The notes beneath the pieces are model-generated. The model made no database searches and was not told the origin of the DNA. It saw nothing but the letters and a program-made list of their open reading frames with translations. A stretch of DNA of 52,558 nt from Bacteroides sp. (GTDB taxonomy: Bacteria > Bacteroidota > Bacteroidia > Bacteroidales > Bacteroidaceae). Of the stretch, positions 10,101-16,402 are shown in pieces (the stretch's first letter is position 1; each line of letters opens with the position of its first letter). The position numbers and the translations under genes are program-made. The DNA lies in NCBI GenBank assembly GCA_030152865.1, contig JASLIW010000119.1, positions 1-52,558 on the forward strand. Direction: 5' to 3'.

Positions 10101-10261
10101 CTAGCACCCGGATAGGAAGCACTCACACTAACCACAGGTGGGGTAATTTTAGGATATTGATCAATAGGAAGTAACTGCAGACCTATCAGACCTACAATAA
10201 CAATCAAAATAGAGAGTACTGTAGAAAAGACTGGCCGGTCAATAAAAAAGTTAACTTTCAT
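7163..10261 (-). CDS. RND efflux permease, HAE-1 (AcrB/MexB-like) family
   Basis: 1032-residue inner-membrane proton-drug antiporter, full length for the family. TM1 follows a short FIDRPVFS start (residues 7-14). Two large periplasmic loops and two blocks of TM helices are visible. The proton-relay Asp pair lies in GIVVDDAIVVVE (D408/D409), and the matching Lys in GLAAKNAILIVEY (Lys933). PGASATTVSQAVATPIEQQ (51-69) is the conserved pore-domain motif. The start is 3 bp after the adaptor stop, so the genes are translationally close. It works with the adaptor upstream and the channel downstream. No TetR or AraC regulator gene adjoins the operon. Confidence 0.95.
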   Translation of the reverse strand: MKVNFFIDRPVFSTVLSILIVIVGLIGLQLLPIDQYPKITPPVVSVSASYPGASATTVSQAVATPIEQQLNGTPGMLYMDSYSSNTGGFSASITFDISVDPDLAAVEIQNRVKLAESRLPAEVVQNGITVEKQAASQLMTVSLYSSDPKFDEIYLSNFATLNVVDLLKRVPGVGRVSNVGSRYYAMQIWVQPDKLANFGLTVGDLRSALKEQNTESAAGVLGGQPTHNVDITIPITTRGRLSSVSEFEEIVLRANPDGSIIRLKDVARVSLEASSYSTESGINGENAAVLNVYMLPGANAVDVSKQVREVMENLSENFPEGLAYNVPFDITDYISQSISEVYKTLFEALALVILVVFLSLQSWRATLIPVVAVPISLIGTFGLMLIFGFSLNLLTLLGLILAIGIVVDDAIVVVESVELIMREEGLNAYDATKKAMSSLTGALIATSLVLVAVFVPVSFLSGITGQLYRQFTITIAVSVIISTIVALTLSPVMCSLILKPQTGQKNKLFRRINLWIHLGNNKYISLIRRAVKYPKSVVGIFGMILVFIFVLNRVLPTSFMPREDQGFFKVELELPEGATLERTRVVTERAINYLLDLPAVDYVQNVTGSSARVGTSQARSLLTVILKPWDKRNHVTIDEVMAQVREEFANYPEAIAYLSSPPVVPGLGSSGGFEMQLEARGDASFDDLTAAVDTLLYYAAQRKELEGVSSTIQPEIPQLFFNVDRDRAKFLGVPMPDIYSAMKAYTGSVYVNDFNMFNRIYRVYIQAEAEYRQHKEALNYFFVRANNGTMVPLAALGQAELTAGPGSMTRFNMFTSTTVTGQAAHGYSSGQAMKIMEDLVKEHLPSNIGVEWSGLSYQEQQASGQTGIVLGLVFLFVFLFLAAQYESWTVPIAVLLTLPVAALGSYMGVWICGLENDIYFQIGLVMLMGLAAKNAILIVEYAKIQVDKGEELVQSALYAARLRFRPILMTSLAFILGMLPMVLASGPGSASRRAIGTGVFFGMIFATALGIIFVPFFFVLIYKLKAKFKKKK

Positions 10262-10264
10262 ACC

Positions 10265-11464
10265 TTAATCTTCTTTTTGAGGTTCAGAGGCTACAGACTT
10301 TGCCAAACGTACCTTCGTATTGGGAGCTAACTTATGATGCCCCTCTACAACAACCATTTCGCCAGCTTTCAAACCACGCTCTACCACTACTTTATTATCA
10401 AACTCTGCACCTAGCTCTATGAAAGTCTTTTTGGCTACGAGATCTTTATTAACCACATAGATAAAAGCTCCTCCACGTTCGGTTATCACAGCTTTTTGTG
10501 GCACAACTAAGGCGCCTTCTATTAAGTCTAATAACAGCTGAACACGGGTAGATTGACCTGGAAGTAAGACTCCTTGTGGGTTGGGCATTTCTGCACGTAC
10601 TGAGAAAGTACCCGTATTGGGATCTACCTGAGGCTCTGCAAAATCCACATAGCCCCGTTCTGGATACACACTTTGATCCGCCATGGTAATGGTTACGTTG
10701 GGCTGCCAAGAGCGAGTAGAATCACGCTTACCTAAATCAACATTTCTCTTTTTACTGCGCAAATAATCTAAGTCAGTAAGACTAAAATCAACCAAAACAG
10801 TATCGCTTTTTACAATAGTAGCTAGCAGGGATTTATTTCCTGGACCCACCAAAGTACCTATATCTGCATTACGCTGACTGATTTGACCAGCAATGGGAGA
10901 ACGTACTATGGTATAGCTCAGCTCTAGCTGTGCCTGAGCAAGATCAGCCTCACTCATAGCAAGAGTAGCTTGGGCGCTTTCATAAGCTGCTTCTGCATTG
11001 TCTAAATCAAGCTGGCTGGCTGCATTTTGTGCATATAAAGGACGAATACGCTCGTAATCACGCTTCGCTTTCAAGGCTTGTGCCTTATCTTTTTTAAGTT
11101 GAGCTTTGGCTTTCTCTACCTTCGCTCTATACGTAGTTTGATCAATAATAAACAGTGGTTTATCTTTTTCGATAGGGCTTCCCTCATTAAACAGCATTTG
11201 CTCCAGGTAGCCCTCTACACGAGCACGTACCTCAACAAACTGATGAGCACGAATTCTACCCACATAATTTCCATAGATAGAAACATCTTCACGCTGCACA
11301 TATTCTACAGCTACTACTGGATTGACCTCCTGTATCTGTGGCTTGCGCTTAATAAAGTAATAGGTAACTATTGCGAGACAAACTAAAATCATCGTAATAA
11401 TCACCTTTCTTCCCTTCAAAAAAGCAAACTTACCTTTCTGAAAGCTCTGTGACTCTTTCCCCAT
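10265..11464 (-). CDS. RND efflux periplasmic adaptor (membrane-fusion protein)
   Basis: 399 residues, first gene of the pump operon. Residues about 18-38 form an uncleaved membrane anchor (no lipobox Cys follows), so it is probably anchored by a helix and not by lipid. The lipoyl/barrel-sandwich halves (about 60-105 and 180-225) flank an alpha-helical hairpin rich in Ala, Lys, Gln and Glu (about 110-180). A beta-barrel and membrane-proximal domain follow (VLLPGQSTRVQLLL near 300). It bridges permease and outer-membrane channel. A roughly 190-nt structured leader precedes it (see 11572-11638). Confidence 0.93.
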   Translation of the reverse strand: MGKESQSFQKGKFAFLKGRKVIITMILVCLAIVTYYFIKRKPQIQEVNPVVAVEYVQREDVSIYGNYVGRIRAHQFVEVRARVEGYLEQMLFNEGSPIEKDKPLFIIDQTTYRAKVEKAKAQLKKDKAQALKAKRDYERIRPLYAQNAASQLDLDNAEAAYESAQATLAMSEADLAQAQLELSYTIVRSPIAGQISQRNADIGTLVGPGNKSLLATIVKSDTVLVDFSLTDLDYLRSKKRNVDLGKRDSTRSWQPNVTITMADQSVYPERGYVDFAEPQVDPNTGTFSVRAEMPNPQGVLLPGQSTRVQLLLDLIEGALVVPQKAVITERGGAFIYVVNKDLVAKKTFIELGAEFDNKVVVERGLKAGEMVVVEGHHKLAPNTKVRLAKSVASEPQKED

Positions 11465-11571
11465 ATCAAAAACTCTTTTATAAATAATTCTAAAACAAAA
11501 TCTACTTGTATTATATCTAGCTGCAAATAGTGAGCCAAACCTCTATTCATGCTAGTTTCCTTAGTACCAAC

Positions 11572-11638
11572 ACCTCAGTCTAGGAGGTTTTGCACCTTGG
11601 GCGAGTAATACCTAGACAAGAGTGTGGAATTATTACTC
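11572..11638 (-). promoter_or_regulatory. Candidate pseudoknotted leader RNA of the RND operon
   Basis: Within the predicted 5' UTR, two perfect complementarities interleave. S1 pairs 11631-11638 with 11603-11610 (GAGTAATA/TATTACTC on the minus strand, 8 bp). S2 pairs 11611-11617 with 11578-11584 (GTCTAGG/CCTAGAC, 7 bp). In mRNA order this is S1a, 13 nt, S2a, 0 nt, S1b, 18 nt, S2b: an H-type pseudoknot with directly abutting stems. The 18-nt loop contains a further 4-bp hairpin (AGGT/ACCT, 11585-11597). An alternative hairpin, 11572-11576 with 11584-11588 (ACCTC/GAGGT), would trap S2b in its loop. Pairings are seen directly; function is inferred, and helices this short can arise by chance. 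Confidence 0.4.
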
Positions 11639-11662
11639 AGTGCTATACTGAAATAGAATCTG

Positions 11663-11690
11663 CAAAGATAAAATCTTTCATAAGAACAAA
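11663..11690 (-). promoter_or_regulatory. Putative promoter of the RND operon
   Basis: The minus strand has TATCTTTG (11663-11670), a perfect TAnnTTTG -7 element, with TTTG at 11687-11690 upstream. The 16-nt spacing is a little short of the usual value of about 19. Transcription would start near 11656 and give a leader of about 190 nt. Confidence 0.5.
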
Positions 11691-11844
11691 AAAATAAATC
11701 AATTAGACTATTTCAAAATATAATACGTGTAATCGGATTGTAAATTCACATAATGTATAAAATATAATTCACTCATGCTCAAACATATACTTTTATATTT
11801 AAAATATATCTAAGACGAAAAGCCTCTTTCTCATTAAGAAGAGG

Positions 11845-11852
11845 TATATTTG
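11845..11852 (+). promoter_or_regulatory. Putative -7 element for the 89-residue gene
   Basis: TATATTTG matches TAnnTTTG, 36 bp before the ATG at 11889. A 6-bp hairpin (CCTCTT 11823-11828 with AAGAGG 11839-11844) abuts it. The rest of the 424-bp region 11465-11888 is very AT-rich; apart from the leader and promoters listed I see nothing in it. Confidence 0.4.
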
Positions 11853-11888
11853 TTCAATTACATTGTTTCACCAAATAATTTAAATGCT

Positions 11889-12158
11889 ATGGCGAGCAGA
11901 AGAATTCTTAAAAAGAGTGTTAAGTCTATCACAAACGAGTTGATGACAGATTGCCTAATTCTAGATTACTTAAATCCAGAAGTAGATTCAGCTAAAATAG
12001 ATGAGATATTATCTCAGATCTATCAGCTTAAGATGGAGTATGTAAGTAGGATCAGCCATACAGAGCCAGGTAATCCGAAAAAATATTACCGTCAATTTCG
12101 TGAAGACTTTTCTAATGAGATAACTAACATACTAGCTGATATAACAGCACTTAGTTAA
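11889..12158 (+). CDS. Small helical protein of unknown function
   Basis: 89 residues from the ATG at 11889 (MASRRILKKSV). An in-frame upstream ATG at 11850 would add 13 residues (MFNYIVSPNNLNA), but it overlaps the -7 element and its added residues look unstructured, so I prefer the inner start. The protein is charged and probably all-helical, with a basic N-terminus and no signal peptide or membrane segment. SHTEPGNPKKYYRQFREDF (about 56-74) is its most distinctive piece. I do not recognise a Pfam family; it resembles conserved hypothetical proteins of Bacteroidales. It is followed by its own terminator (12185-12231), so it is a single-gene unit. Confidence 0.7.
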   Translation: MASRRILKKSVKSITNELMTDCLILDYLNPEVDSAKIDEILSQIYQLKMEYVSRISHTEPGNPKKYYRQFREDFSNEITNILADITALS

Positions 12159-12184
12159 AATAAAACGCATTAGCTTAGTAAGTA

Positions 12185-12231
12185 TAGGGTTAGGAATTTA
12201 TCTGTCAAAAGATAACTCTAACCCTATTTTT
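12185..12231 (+). terminator. Rho-independent terminator after the small gene
   Basis: TAGGGTTAG (12185-12193) pairs with CTAACCCTA (12218-12226). An inner stem TTATCT/AGATAA (12198-12203 with 12210-12215) extends the hairpin, and a T-run follows it. Confidence 0.8.
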
Positions 12232-12246
12232 ATCGCAACAAAAATC

Positions 12247-12807
12247 ATGAAGAGAAAACTATTTAAATTTATTTATCACCGTATTTTGGGCTGGAAAGCT
12301 CAGTTTGATGTTGAAATACCAGACAAGTGTGTCATCTGTGCTGCTCCACACACCTCCAATTGGGATTTATTTATGGGGAAAGTGTTTTATGCAGCTTATG
12401 GCAATAAAGTCTCATTCATGATGAAGAAAGAGTGGTTTTTCTTCCCACTCGGACTCATCTTTAAAGCAATGGGAGGCATCCCTGTAGAGCGCAGCAAAAA
12501 AATGTCATTGGTCGAGCAAATGACACAAGTTTATAATCAGAAATCTTTTTTTCATTTAGCTATAACTCCAGAAGCTACCCGCAAACCCAATTCAAAATGG
12601 AAAAAAGGCTTCTACTTCATAGCTCAAGGAGCCCAAGTTCCTATTATTTTAATAGGCCTCGACTACGGAACTAAAACCATCTATGTAGGCGAGAAACTCA
12701 TACCATCTGGCGATGTAGACCAGGACATGCGTCGTGTCAATGAGTTTTTCAAAGACTTCAAGGGGAAGCATCCAGAAAACTTCTTACTAAATCAAGAAGA
12801 AGAATAA
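12247..12807 (+). CDS. PlsC-superfamily acyltransferase
   Basis: 186 residues, short for the glycerol-phosphate acyltransferase superfamily. The catalytic H-x4-D motif is HTSNWD (His35, Asp40). The substrate-binding blocks appear as GGIPVER (76-82) and PEATRK (108-113, in place of the more common PEGTR). Such proteins transfer an acyl chain from acyl-ACP or acyl-CoA to a lysophospholipid or related lipid at the inner membrane; this short form lacks an obvious N-terminal membrane anchor. No pathway partner is adjacent. Acceptor lipid unknown; 1-acylglycerol-3-phosphate is the default guess. Confidence 0.85.
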   Translation: MKRKLFKFIYHRILGWKAQFDVEIPDKCVICAAPHTSNWDLFMGKVFYAAYGNKVSFMMKKEWFFFPLGLIFKAMGGIPVERSKKMSLVEQMTQVYNQKSFFHLAITPEATRKPNSKWKKGFYFIAQGAQVPIILIGLDYGTKTIYVGEKLIPSGDVDQDMRRVNEFFKDFKGKHPENFLLNQEEE

Positions 12808-13118
12808 TATTAAAACAAGTCAGCTAGTTCTAAGTCTTAAGCCCATAACACACCTACTATAAACCAGCCGATTCAGTCACAAACAAGCCCATCAGTAAAG
12901 TTTAAAACTGGACTGATCAGCTTGAAAACTCCTCTATTTTAGGAGAGGTGTACTCATTTACAAATACTTAACTCTTAGTTCATCAATTATTGTTAAAAAG
13001 GCTGAGAAATGCCAACATTACCTTCTTGCTGGTGGTTTCTATACTAAACAACTTTTGTATCTTTGTGATACACTAATTTTTTAGTAATCAAATCTAACAA
13101 TACTTTATTATAAAATTT
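12808..13118 (+). other. 311-bp intergenic region upstream of the nagB-like/PIG-L gene
   Basis: No gene is visible. It contains two short dyads: ATCAGT/ACTGAT (12891-12896 with 12912-12917), overlapping the 8-bp palindrome CTGATCAG at 12914-12921, and CTCCT/AGGAG (12929-12933 with 12941-12945). The promoter at 13036-13065 serves the gene downstream. No good terminator for the acyltransferase gene is apparent. Confidence 0.5.
13036..13065 (+). promoter_or_regulatory. Putative promoter of the nagB-like/PIG-L gene
   Basis: TATCTTTG (13058-13065) is a perfect TAnnTTTG -7 element. A TTTC at 13036-13039, with an 18-nt spacer, could serve as a degenerate -33 box. The ATG follows at 13119. Confidence 0.5.
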
Positions 13119-15110
13119 ATGAAAACGAATTTAAGTTCTCAAATTAGCCTCAATAGAGTATCTCCTCGATACTATCGTCCTGAGAATGCTTTTGAGAAGT
13201 CAGTATTGACACGTTTAGAAAAACTTCCAACAGACATTTACGAATCGATTGAAGATGGAGCTAATAAGATTGCTTGCGATATCGCACAAACTATTCGCGA
13301 CAAACAAAAGTCAAATCGTAACTGTGTTCTGGCCCTAACAGGTGGTGAAACTCCTCGTAGTATCTTCCAAGCATTAATTAAAATGCACAAAGAAGAGGGT
13401 TTGAGCTTCAAAAATGTAGTAGTCTTCAATCTGTATGAATACTATCCACTAGCTCCTGATGCAATCAATAGCAACCTCAACCAGCTCAAAGAGATGTTCT
13501 TGAATCACGTTGATGTTGAAGAATCAAATATATTCACACCAGATGGTAGCATTGCTAAAGATCAACTCTACGAGCACTGTGCTCAGTACGAGCAAAAGAT
13601 TAAAGATTTTGGCGGCATAGATATTGCCCTATTGGGTATTGGACGCTTAGGTAACGTTGCTTTCAACGAACCAGGCTCACGCATCAACTCTACCACTCGC
13701 CTCATTTTATTAGATAGCACCTCACACGACGAAGCTTCTAAGATTTTTGGCGGAGTAGAAAAAACACCAATTAGCTCCATCACCATGGGTATGGACACCA
13801 TATTAAGTGCAGCTAAAATATACTTAGTAGCTTGGGGAGATGAAAAAGCTGATATTATTAAAGCTACCGTAGAAGGTGAAATTTCAGATACTATCCCAGC
13901 TACCTATTTACAAGCACATAACAATACTCATGTAGTTATTGATTTGCTAGCAGCTGATAAACTAACTCGTATCAAGCATCCTTGGTTAGTTACTTCATGT
14001 GATTGGGATGATAAACTAATCCGTAGTGCTATTGTATGGCTTTGTCAGTTGGTAAATAAACCAATCTTGAAGCTAACAAACAAAGACTACAACGAAAATG
14101 GCCTAAGTGAGCTTCTAGCACTTTACGGCTCTGCATACAATGTAAACATTAAGATTTTTAATGACTTACAAAGAACCATCACTGGTTGGCCAGGAGGTAA
14201 GCCTAACGCTGATGATACTTACCGCCCAGAAAGAGCAAAACCATTCCCAAAACGTGTTATCGTTTTCTCACCACACCCTGATGATGATGTAATTTCTATG
14301 GGTGGTACGCTACGTCGCTTAGTGGAGCAAAATCACGAAGTTCATGTAGCTTATGAAACATCTGGCAACATCGCTGTTGGTGACGAAGAGGTAGTTCGCT
14401 TCCTACACTTCATCAATGGCTTCAACCAGCTGTTTAACGATAGCAAAGACCAAGTCATTAATGATAAATACGCAGAAATTCGCAAGTTCTTAGCCGAAAA
14501 GAAAGATGGTGATATGGATTCGCGCGATGTATTAACTATAAAAGGTCTAATCCGTAGAGGAGAAGCTCGCACAGCTTGTACCTACAACAACATTCCACTA
14601 GATCGCTGTCACTTCTTAGACTTACCTTTCTATGAAACAGGTAAGATTCAAAAGAACCCTATGAGTGAAAAAGATGTGGAGATTGTGCGTCAACTACTAC
14701 AAGAGGTAAAACCTCATCAAATCTTTGTAGCAGGAGACTTAGCTGACCCTCATGGTACACATAAAGTATGTACAGACATTGTACTTGCTGCTATTGATCT
14801 AGAAAAACAAGCAGGAGCTAAGTGGCTAGAAGATTGTCGCATCTGGATGTACCGTGGAGCATGGGCAGAATGGGAAATTGAAAACATCGAAATGGTAGTA
14901 CCTATCAGCCCTGAAGAGCTTAGAGCAAAACGTAACTCAATCTTGAAACACCAGTCACAAATGGAAAGTGCTCCTTTCTTAGGAAACGATGAGCGTCTAT
15001 TCTGGCAACGAAGTGAAGATAGAAACAGAGGTACAGCTGCTCTTTACGACCAACTAGGTCTAGCTTCATACGAAGCTATGGAAGCATTCGTAGAGTATAT
15101 CCCACTCTAA
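13119..15110 (+). CDS. NagB-like pseudo-deaminase fused to a PIG-L deacetylase
   Basis: 663 residues. The first half (about 25-285) resembles glucosamine-6-phosphate deaminase: TGGETPR (74-80) keeps the phosphate loop, but catalytic positions known from E. coli NagB are changed. Asp72 aligns with Tyr106 (FNLYEY), Asp141 with Leu177 and His143 with Asn179 (GIGRLGNVAFNEP); only Glu148 is kept (Glu184). The second half (about 378-655) is a PIG-L/LmbE zinc deacetylase with SPHPDDD (384-390) and DPHGTH (543-548), which look intact. The layout matches the B. thetaiotaomicron protein known as putative glucosamine-6-phosphate deaminase-like BT_0258. Probably a deacetylase of an N-acetylated amino sugar with a non-catalytic sugar-phosphate-binding domain. 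Monocistronic, with its own promoter and terminator. Confidence 0.9.
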   Translation: MKTNLSSQISLNRVSPRYYRPENAFEKSVLTRLEKLPTDIYESIEDGANKIACDIAQTIRDKQKSNRNCVLALTGGETPRSIFQALIKMHKEEGLSFKNVVVFNLYEYYPLAPDAINSNLNQLKEMFLNHVDVEESNIFTPDGSIAKDQLYEHCAQYEQKIKDFGGIDIALLGIGRLGNVAFNEPGSRINSTTRLILLDSTSHDEASKIFGGVEKTPISSITMGMDTILSAAKIYLVAWGDEKADIIKATVEGEISDTIPATYLQAHNNTHVVIDLLAADKLTRIKHPWLVTSCDWDDKLIRSAIVWLCQLVNKPILKLTNKDYNENGLSELLALYGSAYNVNIKIFNDLQRTITGWPGGKPNADDTYRPERAKPFPKRVIVFSPHPDDDVISMGGTLRRLVEQNHEVHVAYETSGNIAVGDEEVVRFLHFINGFNQLFNDSKDQVINDKYAEIRKFLAEKKDGDMDSRDVLTIKGLIRRGEARTACTYNNIPLDRCHFLDLPFYETGKIQKNPMSEKDVEIVRQLLQEVKPHQIFVAGDLADPHGTHKVCTDIVLAAIDLEKQAGAKWLEDCRIWMYRGAWAEWEIENIEMVVPISPEELRAKRNSILKHQSQMESAPFLGNDERLFWQRSEDRNRGTAALYDQLGLASYEAMEAFVEYIPL

Positions 15111-15137
15111 GAAGACAAAGAGAATAACTAAATAAAT

Positions 15138-15170
15138 AAAGGAGGAAATCTAAAGGTTTCCTCCTTTTTA
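15138..15170 (+). terminator. Rho-independent terminator of the nagB-like/PIG-L gene
   Basis: An 11-bp perfect stem (AAAGGAGGAAA at 15138-15148 with TTTCCTCCTTT at 15157-15167) with an 8-nt loop, running into a T-rich tail, 28 bp after the stop. Confidence 0.9.
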
Positions 15171-15184
15171 TTTTAATCTGTTGT

Positions 15185-15389
15185 CTAGTCCTAACATGTC
15201 GTTACACAAACATTTCTATAAAAACAAAACCAAAAGATAGCCCTTTCCAGCCTAACTAAGCCAGATGTAAAAGGTCCCTGCCTCAATCTTTTTGTACCCT
15301 GATGTTTGCAACATGCCTCAGGGACCCAACCACCAAAGGACTAGGACCTATTTGCTTAGCGATTAAAGACAAACTAAAGGGCAGTTAGG
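15185..15389. repeat. Intergenic block dense in inverted repeats (possible ncRNA or dispersed element)
   Basis: This block lies between the two facing terminators, outside any gene. Dyads seen: CTAGTCCT (15185-15192) with 15337-15344; GGTCCCTG (15273-15280) with 15319-15326; CCCTGA..TGTT (from 15298) with AACA..TCAGGG (to 15324); GCCCTTT (15240-15246) with 15376-15382; CCTAACT (15251-15257) with 15383-15389. Several are mutually exclusive. No ORF of note and no TAnnTTTG promoter is apparent. It may be a degenerate repeat element or a small RNA; the evidence is structural only. Confidence 0.4.
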
Positions 15390-15412
15390 GAGCAGCTCAA
15401 CTATAAAGGCAT

Positions 15413-15449
15413 AGAAAAGGGCCTTAGTTCTACTGAACTAAGACCCTTT
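15413..15449 (-). terminator. Terminator of the thioredoxin pair
   Basis: Arms at 15416-15430 and 15435-15449 pair along AAAGGG-C-CTTAGTTC with one internal mismatch and a 4-nt loop. On the minus strand it ends in TTTT and lies 40 bp past the stop of the exported thioredoxin. Confidence 0.8.
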
Positions 15450-15488
15450 ATTGGTAGTTAATCATTAATTGTTAGTACATCAACCGAT

Positions 15489-15965
15489 TTATTTACCCAG
15501 TAAGAAAGAATCTATTTCTCTCTTATAAGCTGCTTTAGCTTGAGCACCAACCATCGGTTTCACTTCCCCTGATTTGGTTATTAATACCACTAGAGGAATA
15601 CTTCTTGCTTGAAATAAAGAAGCAAGATCTTTCTCTTTATCTACATCTACCTTGTAGAAATCTACTTGCCCATCATACTCATTGGCCAAATCCTTTAAGA
15701 TAGGTGCAATCATACGGCAAGGCCCGCACCAATCAGCATAAAGATCTATAAGCACTGGTTTCCCACTTTTGTTGGCCCAACCTGTGGCAGTGGTATAATC
15801 TAAAATGGTAGATTTAAATAACTCTTTATTCATCTGCTTAACCTTGTTGGGTCCAGCAGCAATCATCTCTTGCTTATCAGTAGCTTCTACTGATGAACTT
15901 TTCGTAAACGCGAATCCGATCGCGCCCAGAACAGCCACAGCAAATACGGCTAAATAGGTTTTCAT
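15489..15965 (-). CDS. Exported thioredoxin-fold protein
   Basis: 158 residues. An N-terminal hydrophobic segment (about 4-20) serves as signal peptide or membrane anchor, so the thioredoxin domain (about 50-155) is probably periplasmic. It keeps the redox motif WCGPC (79-83) and the cis-Pro loop (RSIPLVVLI). It may reduce or isomerise disulfides in exported proteins, or pass electrons to periplasmic reductases. It starts 15 bp after the cytosolic thioredoxin gene ends, forming a two-gene operon; the pair looks like one thioredoxin for each side of the membrane. Confidence 0.88.
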   Translation of the reverse strand: MKTYLAVFAVAVLGAIGFAFTKSSSVEATDKQEMIAAGPNKVKQMNKELFKSTILDYTTATGWANKSGKPVLIDLYADWCGPCRMIAPILKDLANEYDGQVDFYKVDVDKEKDLASLFQARSIPLVVLITKSGEVKPMVGAQAKAAYKREIDSFLLGK

Positions 15966-15980
15966 ACGCTTGTGGGTTTA

Positions 15981-16277
15981 TTACATGTGGTCTTTTAAAA
16001 TATCTGTAAGTGCTTTCTCCTGAACTATACCTGAGTGTCTCCAAAGTGCTTCACCCTTTTTGAAAAGGATAAATGTTGGAACTGTTTGGATTTGGTACTC
16101 CATAGCTAGATCCTGAAACTGATCTACATCTATTTTTACAATACGAGCATCGTCTCCAACACTCTCTTTTACCTTATCCAACACAGGTGACATGTATTTA
16201 CAAGGGCCACACCAAGTTGCAAAAAAGTCCACTAGTACGGGTTTATCTGATTGTATTAACTCATTAAACTTTTCCAT
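15981..16277 (-). CDS. trxA: Thioredoxin (cytosolic)
   Basis: 98 residues, normal length for thioredoxin, with no signal peptide. Active site WCGPC at 22-26, conserved Asp in VLVDFFA (14-20), cis-Pro in QTVPTFILF and the C-terminal GIV motif. It is a general disulfide reductant working with thioredoxin reductase, which is not in this window. First gene of the pair with the exported thioredoxin. Confidence 0.92.
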   Translation of the reverse strand: MEKFNELIQSDKPVLVDFFATWCGPCKYMSPVLDKVKESVGDDARIVKIDVDQFQDLAMEYQIQTVPTFILFKKGEALWRHSGIVQEKALTDILKDHM

Positions 16278-16286
16278 TTCAATAAT

Positions 16287-16293
16287 CTCCTTT
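16287..16293 (-). promoter_or_regulatory. Shine-Dalgarno of trxA
   Basis: The minus strand reads AAAGGAG with a 9-nt spacer to the ATG at 16275-16277. This is an unusually clear ribosome-binding site for this group and it fixes the start. Confidence 0.55.
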
Positions 16294-16402
16294 AATCTTT
16301 ATGTTGTAATCTATTTTAATTATTCGGTTTCTTTCTAAACTCATATACATAAACACAGATTAAAAAAGATTGTTCACAGTGGAAACTATTTTTGTTGTAA
16401 AA

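Noticed and set aside
13119..13970. Labelling this gene as an active glucosamine-6-phosphate deaminase (nagB)
   Set aside because: Three of the four catalytic positions are substituted and the protein is fused to a PIG-L domain.
15170..15415. tRNA or known ncRNA gene in the dyad-rich block
   Set aside because: No cloverleaf, no T-loop GTTC/TTCGA motif in the right context and no tmRNA, RNase P or SRP features could be recognised.
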